A stretch of DNA of 12,049 nt from Azoarcus_F sp036734105 (GTDB taxonomy: Bacteria; Pseudomonadota; Gammaproteobacteria; Burkholderiales; Rhodocyclaceae): positions 1 to 12,049 of the forward strand of contig DAIMZH010000079.1 in assembly GCA_036734105.1 (NCBI GenBank), read 5' to 3'. Below the pieces are notes generated by a model. It saw only the letters and a list, made by a program, of their open reading frames with translations, was not told the origin of the DNA and made no database searches. The translations under genes and the position numbers were made by a program. Positions 6,059-12,049 of this stretch are shown in pieces. Position 1 is the first letter of the stretch, and each line of letters begins with the position of its first letter.

Positions 6059-7018
6059 TCAGAAGATTGGCTGCACCGATTCGACGTTGTCACGGGTTAC
6101 CATCTGCGACGGGACGATGATTTCGCGCGGCACGCTTTCGCCGCGCAGAATGCGCATCGCAACATCGGCCCCCTCGGCGGCAAACGTCGGATAGACAAAG
6201 CTCGCATCCTGCTCACCAAGGCGAATGGCCTCGCGTGCCTCGGAGATGTAGTCGATTCCGATAATGGGGATCGAGGCCGGATCGATGCCGGCCCGGCGCA
6301 AGGCGGTGCGTGCGCCCGATGCCATGCTGTCGCTCTGTGCATAGATGGCGTCGAACTGCAGGCCTTCGGCCAACGCCTCTTCGATTGCCATGATGGCCTT
6401 GTCGCGCAGGGAGTCGGCGCGTTTGATTGCGACAATGTGCATGTCGGGGTAGCGACGCAATTCGTCGACGAATCCCTCGGTGCGTTCGATCGCCGGTGTG
6501 GTGGTCGGGATGTGCTGCAACATCAGGATGCGACCACTTCCACCTAGCCGGTCAGCCAGACGCCGCGCAGCCTGGCGCGCAATGTCGCGGTTGTCGGCGC
6601 GGATAAAGCTGTCGTGCGCATTGCTCGAAGTGCTGCGACTCAGCAGCACCACAGGAATGCCGCGCGACTTGACCCGTTCGATGACCGGCGCCATCAACTC
6701 GGCGTCGCGTGGGCTGGTGATGAGCAGATCAATGCCGCGTGCGACCAGATCTTCGATGTCCTGCACCTGTTGTGCGCTGTTCCCGCCAGCATCTGTATAG
6801 ATGAAGCGCACCTCCGGATAGCGCCGGAACGCGGCCTCAAGGCCCCGGGTCTGAGCTAAACGCCAGTCGTTTCCGAGCGTATCCTGGGCAAATGCGATGT
6901 TAAACCGGTGCTCGTCGGGAGCGGTTTGGGCGAGTGCTCCTCCACCCGACAACAGCAAGGTCGGCAGAACCATCAGGCATTGACGAATGAGGCGGGCAAG
7001 TCCGGACGAGGCAAGCAT
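6059..7018 (-). CDS. Periplasmic sugar-binding-type protein (RbsB/YtfQ-like), probable sensor partner
   Basis: A 319-residue type I periplasmic binding protein. Residues 1-30 are a signal peptide with a cut after ALA. There is no lipobox Cys, so it should be soluble in the periplasm. The mature part has the two-lobed ribose-binding pattern: FNIAFAQDTLGNDWR, IYTDAGGN, QVQDIEDLVARGIDLLITSP, IPVVLLSRS, ERTEGF and IIGIDYISEAREAIRLGE. By eye alignment with RbsB, ligand residues Arg90, Arg141 and Asp215 correspond to Arg128, Arg179 and Asp256, while Asp89 is replaced by Ser127. The ligand is probably sugar-like but unknown. No permease or ATP-binding gene accompanies it. It is followed 8 bases later by the GGDEF-EAL sensor gene, so it probably presents ligand to that protein's periplasmic domain. 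An AGG precedes the ATG by 7 bases. It could instead feed a transporter encoded elsewhere. Confidence 0.92.
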   Translation of the reverse strand: MLASSGLARLIRQCLMVLPTLLLSGGGALAQTAPDEHRFNIAFAQDTLGNDWRLAQTRGLEAAFRRYPEVRFIYTDAGGNSAQQVQDIEDLVARGIDLLITSPRDAELMAPVIERVKSRGIPVVLLSRSTSSNAHDSFIRADNRDIARQAARRLADRLGGSGRILMLQHIPTTTPAIERTEGFVDELRRYPDMHIVAIKRADSLRDKAIMAIEEALAEGLQFDAIYAQSDSMASGARTALRRAGIDPASIPIIGIDYISEAREAIRLGEQDASFVYPTFAAEGADVAMRILRGESVPREIIVPSQMVTRDNVESVQPIF

Positions 7019-7055
7019 AAAAGTACCTATGACGCGATAGTGGTTTTAGTGCACC

Positions 7056-7083
7056 TTGTTACATCCTATCCCGATTTTGTCAA
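7056..7083 (-). promoter_or_regulatory. Putative sigma-70 promoter for the binding-protein/GGDEF-EAL operon
   Basis: On the minus strand a perfect -35 TTGACA (7078-7083) is followed after 16 bases by TAACAA (7056-7061), which matches the -10 consensus at three of six positions including the first TA and the fifth A. The start point would be near 7049, about 30 bases before the ATG at 7018. The -10 box is weak, so an activator may be needed if this is the real promoter. Confidence 0.4.
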
Positions 7084-7246
7084 GCACGCTTGTCGTAAGC
7101 GCCCGGCGGGTTTATGCCGTGCCGCATCTCGCTTGTATGGCTCCGTACGCCAGGTTGTGTCCTGTCTGCGCAACTGGTCACAGAGCGTTCGGCTCGCACG
7201 CCCCGCAATCGGCCACATCAAAGCGATGATCGAGTCACGCATAGAT

Positions 7247-7307
7247 GCAGACCCGCATCGATGATGTGTGTGCCGAACCCCGTTGCTCATCATCGATGCG
7301 GGTCTGC
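7247..7307. repeat. Perfect 20-bp inverted repeat (61-bp hairpin)
   Basis: The left arm (7247-7266) and right arm (7288-7307) are exact reverse complements over 20 bases, around a 21-base loop. The arms start GCAGACCCGC and include ATCGAT. The pairing stops sharply at both ends. Its right edge is 16 bases after the DUF255 stop (TAA, 7324-7326), so in that transcript it would form a very stable 3' hairpin. No T-run follows on either strand, so it is not a standard rho-independent terminator. It could be a 3' mRNA stabiliser, a U-less terminator, a protein-binding site, or a small inverted-repeat element. Confidence 0.9.
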
Positions 7308-7323
7308 CGGTGCTGATCAAACC

Positions 7324-9381
7324 TTATCTGACGGGGCCAGGTGCAATATCCAGCAGTTGGTTCAGTTCGTCGGCTGTGGTCACTGGGGGCAGGCAATGCT
7401 GGCCACGGCACAGCCAGGCGGTGGGGGTGTTGCTGGCTGGTTTGTCCAGCGCAGGGGGTAGCCCAGGCTGACCGTCTTGCAAGGCAAACATCATGGTGTC
7501 GGGCAGGTGTTGCTGTGACAGCTTGTGTTGCCAGTTGTCGATGTCGGCCCGGTTGCCGCGCAACACCACCATGGCAGGTGGGGCGAGCTGTTCGGCCAGC
7601 CCAAGCACCAGACTGGCCGCGCCGGCTGGGTTGCGCTGCAGTGCGCCATAAAAGGCTTGCAAGCTGCGCTCGGCGGCGTTGAGGTAGCGGGTCTCACCCG
7701 TGATGTACCCAAGCCGTGCCAGCACCCGGGCAGCCATGCCGTTGCCGGATGGTGTGGCGTTATCGTGCATGGGTTTGGGGCGCTGGATCAGCGCTTCGTG
7801 GTCGTGACGGGTAAAGTAGAAGCCGCCATTGGCGCGGTCTTCAAAGTGGTCGAGCAGGCTGTCGGCGAGTTCTTCGGCAAACACCAGGTCAGCCGGGTCG
7901 AAGCGGGTCTGCAGCGCTTCGAGCAGGCCGTGAATCATTTGCGCATGGTCGTCCAGATAGGCGTTGAGCCTGGCTGGTCCATTGGCGCTGGTGGCCAGCA
8001 GACGTTCGTGCCGCCAGTGGTGCGAGCGTATGAAGTTGATGGCGTGATGGGCTGAGTCTGCCCAGTCCTTGCGGCCAAATACCCGTGCGGCGCGCATCAT
8101 GCCGGCAATCATCTGGCCGTTCCAGGCAGTCAGTATCTTGTGGTCCTGCGATGGCGGCACCCGCAAGGCGCGGCGGGACGACAGCAGTTGGCGTGCTTCG
8201 GCAAGCAGGCTGGCCGCTTCGTCCGGGCTGATATCGAGTTCGATGGCGACCTCGTCAAGCGGTTTGCTGACCGCCAGGTGCCAATGCGTGTTTTCAAAGT
8301 TGGGTGGCAGGTTCAGTCCCCAGTGGCGCTCTGCCACGGCATAGGTGGCGGCAGGCAGGCGGGCGCGCAGCTCATCCTGGCCCCACACGTAAAAACGCCC
8401 TTCGACCCCTTCGGAGTCGGCGTCCAGCGAGCTGAAGTAAGCGCCTTCTTCGGACTGCATCACGGTGATGACCCAGTCGGCCGTGCGTTCAACCACGTGT
8501 CGAAACAGCGGCTGGCGGTCGACCTGCCAGGCCTCGGCATACAGCGCGAGCAACGGGCCGTTGTCGTACAGCATTTTCTCGAAATGCGGGATCTGCCAGC
8601 GGTCATCGGTGCTGTAGCGGTAAAAGCCGCCGTCGAGCTGGTCGTAAATGCCGCCTTCGGCCATGCGGGTGAGGGTGTGCAAGGCCATGTCGCGGGCGTG
8701 TTGGTCGCCGCTGCTGCGCCAGCGGTGCAGGAGGAATTCGAGGTCTGTCGGGTGCGGAAACTTGGGTGCGCTGCCAAAGCCGCCAAAGCGCGCGTCATAG
8801 CTGGCTGATAGCTGGTCGCGCAGGTTGGCCAGCGGCGCAGGGCCAAATTCGGAGTGGTGTGCACTGGCCCCTGGCGAGCCAGCGCGGGCCAGTGCGGCGC
8901 GCACTTCGGCGTTTTGCGTTTCTATGTCGTGGCGACGCTTGCTGAAGGCCTCAGCGACGTGTTGCAGCAGGTCGATAAAGCCGGGGAGCCCGTGGCGTGG
9001 GGTCTTGGGGAAGTAAGTGCCGCCAAAAAATGGCGTGCCATCGGGTGCCAGAAACATCGTGAGCGGCCAGCCACCACTGCGTTTGGTGAGCATGTGGTGG
9101 GCGCTTTGATAGATTTGGTCGATGTCGGGGCGTTCTTCGCGGTCGACCTTTATGTTGACGAATAGCCGGTTCATGAGTTCGGCAACTTCGGGGTCTTCAA
9201 AGCACTCGTGCGCCATGACATGGCACCAGTGGCAAGCGGCATAGCCTACCGACAGCAAAATCGGGCGGTCGAGACGCCGGGAGAGGTCGAGCGCGTCCTG
9301 ACACCACGGCCACCAGTCCACCGGGTTGTCAGCGTGCTGGAGAAGATAGGGCGAGGTTTCGTGGGTGAGTCGGTTTGCCAT
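7324..9381 (-). CDS. Thioredoxin-domain protein of the DUF255/YyaL/SPATA20 family
   Basis: A 685-residue protein, full length for this widely conserved family (about 670-700). It opens with the family signature NRLTHETSPYLLQHADNPVDWW. The thioredoxin-like domain (about 1-165) has the redox motif CHWC at 50-53 in a GYAACHWCHVM context, then VNIKVDREERPDID and GGWPLTMFLAPDGTPFFGGTYFP. The remaining about 500 residues resemble an alpha/alpha barrel of the six-hairpin glycosidase/epimerase fold, with motifs such as GGIYDQLDGGFYRYSTDDRWQIPHFEKMLYDN and TAWNGQMI. No signal peptide is seen, so it is probably cytosolic. Its biochemical role is not established; a redox or sugar-processing function has been suggested from the fold alone. 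AGGAG (9391-9395) is 9 bases before the ATG. It lies after the terminator of the upstream trpB2-like gene, so it should have its own promoter in 9382-9488, where I see no convincing -35/-10 pair. Confidence 0.95.
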   Translation of the reverse strand: MANRLTHETSPYLLQHADNPVDWWPWCQDALDLSRRLDRPILLSVGYAACHWCHVMAHECFEDPEVAELMNRLFVNIKVDREERPDIDQIYQSAHHMLTKRSGGWPLTMFLAPDGTPFFGGTYFPKTPRHGLPGFIDLLQHVAEAFSKRRHDIETQNAEVRAALARAGSPGASAHHSEFGPAPLANLRDQLSASYDARFGGFGSAPKFPHPTDLEFLLHRWRSSGDQHARDMALHTLTRMAEGGIYDQLDGGFYRYSTDDRWQIPHFEKMLYDNGPLLALYAEAWQVDRQPLFRHVVERTADWVITVMQSEEGAYFSSLDADSEGVEGRFYVWGQDELRARLPAATYAVAERHWGLNLPPNFENTHWHLAVSKPLDEVAIELDISPDEAASLLAEARQLLSSRRALRVPPSQDHKILTAWNGQMIAGMMRAARVFGRKDWADSAHHAINFIRSHHWRHERLLATSANGPARLNAYLDDHAQMIHGLLEALQTRFDPADLVFAEELADSLLDHFEDRANGGFYFTRHDHEALIQRPKPMHDNATPSGNGMAARVLARLGYITGETRYLNAAERSLQAFYGALQRNPAGAASLVLGLAEQLAPPAMVVLRGNRADIDNWQHKLSQQHLPDTMMFALQDGQPGLPPALDKPASNTPTAWLCRGQHCLPPVTTADELNQLLDIAPGPVR

Positions 9382-9488
9382 TACTGCGCGCTCCTGCCGA
9401 GGCTACGGTCGATACGCTTACTGTAGCCCAGCATGCAGGTAATAGTCGACTAATTTGATCGGAAAAGAGCTGCGCCAAGGCGAGCAAG

Positions 9489-9515
9489 AAAAAACGCACC
9501 CGGCTGGGTGCGTTT
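9489..9515 (-). terminator. Rho-independent terminator of the trpB2-like gene
   Basis: AAACGCACCC (9492-9501) and GGGTGCGTTT (9506-9515) pair over 10 bp around a GGCT loop. Read on the minus strand the hairpin is followed by a run of six T (9489-9494, partly within the stem). It begins 34 bases after the stop of the trpB2-like gene and separates it from the DUF255 gene. Confidence 0.9.
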
Positions 9516-9549
9516 CTGGGGTGGCCAGCAACAGTCTGCTTGTCAGGGT

Positions 9550-10917
9550 TCAGACTTCGCTGACGCTGGGCAGACTGGACAGCGCCATGGCCAGTTCGGC
9601 TTCGTCGTAGTGGTCGTCCTTGAGGTTGCCTGAGAAGTAGTTGGTGTAGGCCGCCATGTCAAAGTGACCGTGACCACACAGGTTGAACAGGATGACCTCG
9701 GACTTGCCTTCGCGCTTGCAGCGCAGGGCTTCTTCGATGGCGCCCTTGACTGCGTGGTTGGCCTCGGGTGCGGGTACGATGCCTTCGGAACGCGCAAACA
9801 GCACGCCAGCGGCAAAGCATTCGCTCTGGTGATAGGCCACGGCTTCGATCAGGCCCAGCTCCTTGACATGCGAAACCAGCGGCGCCATGCCGTGATAACG
9901 AAGACCGCCCGCATGGAAGCCCGGCGGGGTGAAGGTGGAACCCAGCGTGTGCATTTTGGTGAGCGGGGTGAGGTGGGCGGTGTCGCCAAAGTCGTAGGCA
10001 TATTTGCCACGGGTGAGCGACGGGCAGGCGGAGGGCTCAACTGCCACGATGCGGGGCTTGGGGCCGCCGCGCAGGCTGGCGCCGATGAAGGGGAAGGCGA
10101 TGCCGGCAAAGTTGGAGCCGCCGCCGGTGCAGCCGACTACCACGTCGGGGTACACGTCGGCCATTTCGAGCTGTTCCATGGCTTCGATGCCGATGATGGT
10201 CTGGTGCAGCAGCACGTGGTTGAGCACCGAACCCAGGGCGTAGTTGGTGTCCGGGTTTTTGGCGGCAATTTCGACTGCCTCGGAGATGGCGATGCCAAGG
10301 CTGCCAGGGTGGTCGGGGCGCTGGGCCAGTACCGAGCGGCCATATTCGGTTTCGGTGGAGGGCGACGGCATGCAGCGTGCGCCGTAGGTTTCCATGACCG
10401 CGCGGCGATAGGGTTTTTGGTCGTAAGACACGCGCACCTGAAACACGGTGACATCGATGCCGAACACATTGCCGGCAAATGACAGCGAGGTGCCCCACTG
10501 GCCAGCGCCGGTTTCGGTGGACAGGCGCTTGATGCCGGCTTGCTGATTGTAGAAAGCCTGCGGTATGGCGGTGTTGGGTTTGTGGCTGCCGGCCGGGCTG
10601 ACGCCTTCATATTTGTAGAAGATCTTGGCTGGCGTGCCCAGGGCTTCTTCAAGGCGGCGGGCGCGGTACAAGGGGGCGGGACGCCATAGCTTGTAAACAT
10701 CGCGAACAGGCTCGGGGATTTCGACCTCGCGCTCGGTGGTCACCTCCTGCATGATCAGCGCCATCGGGAACAGCGGTGCCAGGTCGTCCGGTCCGATCGG
10801 CTTCATGGTCCCCGGGTGCAGCACTGGTGGCACTGGCACAGGCAGGTCGGCCATGATGTTGTACCAGTGCTTGGGCATGCGATCTTCGGTTAGCAGGTAT
10901 TTGGTTTGATCACTCAT
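9550..10917 (-). CDS. trpB2: TrpB2-type tryptophan synthase beta chain (PLP-dependent)
   Basis: A 455-residue PLP enzyme of the long TrpB2 branch (classical TrpB is about 400 and lacks this N-terminal extension). The PLP lysine is Lys113 in GSHKPNTA. The catalytic Glu and substrate loop are ETGAGQWG (135-142). The phosphate of PLP would be held by CTGGGSNF (263-270). The C-terminus has LCGHGHFDMAAY. The reaction is L-serine plus indole to L-tryptophan. TrpB2 proteins are thought not to form the usual alpha-beta channel complex and may salvage free indole. This fits the context, since no trpA or other trp gene is nearby and the gene is monocistronic with its own terminator. GGGGA (10927-10931) lies 9 bases before the ATG. 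A related PLP lyase or serine-deaminase activity on other substrates cannot be excluded. Confidence 0.93.
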   Translation of the reverse strand: MSDQTKYLLTEDRMPKHWYNIMADLPVPVPPVLHPGTMKPIGPDDLAPLFPMALIMQEVTTEREVEIPEPVRDVYKLWRPAPLYRARRLEEALGTPAKIFYKYEGVSPAGSHKPNTAIPQAFYNQQAGIKRLSTETGAGQWGTSLSFAGNVFGIDVTVFQVRVSYDQKPYRRAVMETYGARCMPSPSTETEYGRSVLAQRPDHPGSLGIAISEAVEIAAKNPDTNYALGSVLNHVLLHQTIIGIEAMEQLEMADVYPDVVVGCTGGGSNFAGIAFPFIGASLRGGPKPRIVAVEPSACPSLTRGKYAYDFGDTAHLTPLTKMHTLGSTFTPPGFHAGGLRYHGMAPLVSHVKELGLIEAVAYHQSECFAAGVLFARSEGIVPAPEANHAVKGAIEEALRCKREGKSEVILFNLCGHGHFDMAAYTNYFSGNLKDDHYDEAELAMALSSLPSVSEV

Positions 10918-11150
10918 CGAAAGGTGTCCCCATCGTTACGCCGGACGTTGCGCCACGGCTGGCCGTCAGGCCGTTTCGGTAAAACTGCAATCTTGCACCA
11001 CTATGGGGCTTAACGGAACAGTTGGGTGCATTTTGGCGGGCATTCCATGGTCTTGGCAGCGGCTTTGCTGTATGGTGTGGGGTCCGTGTTCGCACTCAGT
11101 CTCAGGCTGTTTGCGATTTTTTTTGCCAATCAGACAATAGGATCAACATC

Positions 11151-11579
11151 ATGACCGAGGCGAAAAAGGGCGATACCGTTCAGGTGCACTACCGTGGCAC
11201 ATTGGCAGATGGTTCCGAGTTCGATTCATCCGAAGGGCGCGACCCTTTACAGATTACGCTAGGCGCCGGGCAAGTGATTCCCGGATTTGACGCGGCTGTG
11301 ACCGGCCTCAAGGTGGGTGACAAGACCACCACCACCATCCCGGCAGATCAGGCATATGGTCAGTCTCACCCCGAAGCCGTGCTGGCCGTGCCGGTGGCGC
11401 AGTTGCCTCCCGGGCTGGACCCCCAAGTGGGCCAGCAATTGCAGATGCAGGGGCAGGACGGCAGCCCGATCCCGGTGCGCGTGACCGAAGTCACCACGGA
11501 AACCATCACGCTTGACGCCAACCACCCGCTGGCTGGCAAGGATCTGACCTTCGAGATCGAGCTGGTCGCGATTGCCTGA
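11151..11579 (+). CDS. FKBP-type peptidyl-prolyl cis-trans isomerase, SlyD-like
   Basis: A 142-residue cytosolic FKBP of the SlyD/SlpA type, which speeds proline isomerisation and acts as a folding chaperone. The N-terminal half has GDTVQVHYRGTLADGSEFDSS (7-27) and then VIPGFD (42-47), the core of the FKBP active site, with AYG at 68-70. The insert-in-flap chaperone domain follows (about 71-125), and the last strand of the FKBP fold is rebuilt by NHPLAGKDLTFEIEL (124-138), a hallmark of this group. It lacks the His/Cys-rich metal-binding tail of E. coli SlyD, so nickel delivery is unlikely. The ATG at 11151 is preferred to an upstream in-frame start at 11022 because the family begins here and TAGGA (11138-11142) is 8 bases before it. 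It is divergent from trpB2 and followed by its own terminator. Confidence 0.95.
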   Translation: MTEAKKGDTVQVHYRGTLADGSEFDSSEGRDPLQITLGAGQVIPGFDAAVTGLKVGDKTTTTIPADQAYGQSHPEAVLAVPVAQLPPGLDPQVGQQLQMQGQDGSPIPVRVTEVTTETITLDANHPLAGKDLTFEIELVAIA

Positions 11580-11600
11580 CCGATTCGCCTTGCGAGCAAG

Positions 11601-11637
11601 CCGCAATCCGGGTGGGCCACCGGGTTGCGGTTTTTTT
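11601..11637 (+). terminator. Rho-independent terminator of the FKBP gene
   Basis: CCGCAATCCGG (11601-11611) pairs with CCGGGTTGCGG (11620-11630) over 11 positions, one of them a G-T wobble, around an 8-base loop, followed by seven T (11631-11637). It begins 21 bases after the FKBP stop. Confidence 0.92.
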
Positions 11638-11710
11638 GAACAGGCCAAAACGCCTGCAGCGCTGAGGTATTGTTGGCTTGCGCCTTACCCGGAATCCTGT
11701 TGCGCAGCCT

Positions 11711-11726
11711 GTGTCGCGAGTGACAC
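11711..11726. promoter_or_regulatory. Near-palindrome, possible operator
   Basis: GTGTCGCGAGTGACAC is a dyad with 5-bp perfect arms (GTGTC/GACAC) extended to 7 by a G-T wobble and a C-G pair. It lies between the 3' ends of the convergent FKBP and WYL genes, an unusual place for an operator. It may be no more than a weak 3' hairpin of the WYL transcript. Confidence 0.2.
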
Positions 11727-11764
11727 GCCCCCCGCCGGTTGATGACCACCGTCCATTAGCACTC

Positions 11765-12049
11765 TTACCGGTCGTAAAGCCTCAGCGCCTGGGATAGCCG
11801 TTCGCGTACCGAATCGCGCAGGCTTGTCGGGGCCAGTACCTCGACGTCTGCGCCATAGCGCAGGATCTCCATCAATATCTCGCGCGGATCGGCATAGGGC
11901 ACCTCTAGCTCAATGCTGCCGTCGGCGAGCGTGCGCAGGCGTTGCTTGTCATGCCATGTTTCCTTGCTGACCCACGGCGCTACCTCGCGTGAGAATCGCA
12001 GGCAGGCGTGTTCGCATCTGCTGCCGCTGATGATGCCAAAGGCTTCGCC
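11765..12049 (-). CDS. WYL-domain transcriptional regulator, C-terminal part (runs off right edge)
   Basis: Ninety-four codons of the C-terminus are visible on the minus strand, ending in TAA at 11765-11767. The pattern is that of the end of the WYL domain plus the WCX extension of YafY-type regulators: LRFSREVAPWVSKETWHDKQ, then a DGSIELEVPY strand, a helix REILMEILRYG, ADVEVLAPTSLRDSVRERL and a final helix ending in YDR. These proteins usually carry an N-terminal winged helix and act as ligand-responsive, often nucleic-acid-sensing, repressors or activators. That part is outside the window, so what it regulates cannot be said. It is convergent with the FKBP gene. Confidence 0.88.
   Translation of the reverse strand, partial: GEAFGIISGSRCEHACLRFSREVAPWVSKETWHDKQRLRTLADGSIELEVPYADPREILMEILRYGADVEVLAPTSLRDSVRERLSQALRLYDR

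Larger units (their letters stand above)
7019..7323. other. 305-base intergenic region without a gene
   Basis: This gap lies between the DUF255 gene and the binding-protein gene, both on the minus strand. It holds the putative TTGACA promoter near its left end and the 20-bp perfect inverted repeat near its right end. In the roughly 160 bases between them (7084-7246) I see no conserved coding frame, RNA gene or repeat. A short near-palindrome GTATGGctCCGTAC (7135-7148) is the only other structure noticed. Confidence 0.7.

Noticed and set aside
8140..8808. 222-codon open frame on the plus strand
   Set aside because: It is antisense to the DUF255 gene and has no independent support.
9664..10482. 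Long open frame (272 codons) on the plus strand, rich in Gly, Ala, His and Asp
   Set aside because: It is antisense to the well-supported trpB2 gene, shows no recognisable family, and its composition is that of a codon-biased GC-rich gene read backwards.
11022..11150. Upstream in-frame start extending the FKBP protein by 43 residues
   Set aside because: The extension is not FKBP-like and the ATG at 11151 has a good ribosome binding site and matches the family N-terminus.

Overview
The window looks like ordinary chromosomal DNA of a GC-rich betaproteobacterium, probably of the Rhodocyclales type (Azoarcus/Thauera/Zoogloea-like). This rests on the high GC, strong G/C preference at third codon positions, a PEP-CTERM-tagged exported protein, and the mix of housekeeping genes. 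The organism assignment is inference. No rRNA, tRNA, CRISPR array, insertion sequence or phage gene was seen.

Left part (1-3063): the 5' portion of a short-chain dehydrogenase (SDR) gene on the minus strand is divergent from a secreted GDSL/SGNH hydrolase with a C-terminal PEP-CTERM signal. That gene converges on, and overlaps by 16 bp, a small HMA-fold (copper-chaperone-like) protein that has lost one of the two metal-binding cysteines. Next is a complete C-factor-type SDR. The remains of a type II toxin-antitoxin pair follow directly on its stop codon: a Phd/YefM-like antitoxin lacking its N-terminal half, and a zeta-toxin-like kinase with its P-loop interrupted and at least two internal deletions.

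Middle part (3177-7323): a two-gene minus-strand operon encodes a periplasmic sugar-binding-type protein and, 8 bp downstream, a 957-residue membrane protein with a periplasmic sensor region, HAMP, PAS, GGDEF and EAL domains. There is no ABC permease or ATPase, so the binding protein most likely serves as the ligand-sensing partner of the cyclic-di-GMP enzyme, in the manner of NspS-MbaA or LuxP-LuxQ. Upstream lie a reasonable promoter and a perfect 20-bp inverted repeat.

Right part (7324-12049): a thioredoxin-domain protein of the DUF255/YyaL/SPATA20 family; a stand-alone TrpB2-type tryptophan synthase beta chain with a clear rho-independent terminator; a divergent SlyD-like FKBP peptidyl-prolyl isomerase with its own terminator; and the C-terminal end of a WYL-domain regulator running off the right edge.

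The items most worth following up are the binding-protein/c-di-GMP module, the decaying Phd-zeta pair, the single-cysteine HMA protein and the 20-bp inverted repeat. I did not find a clearly unprecedented system.
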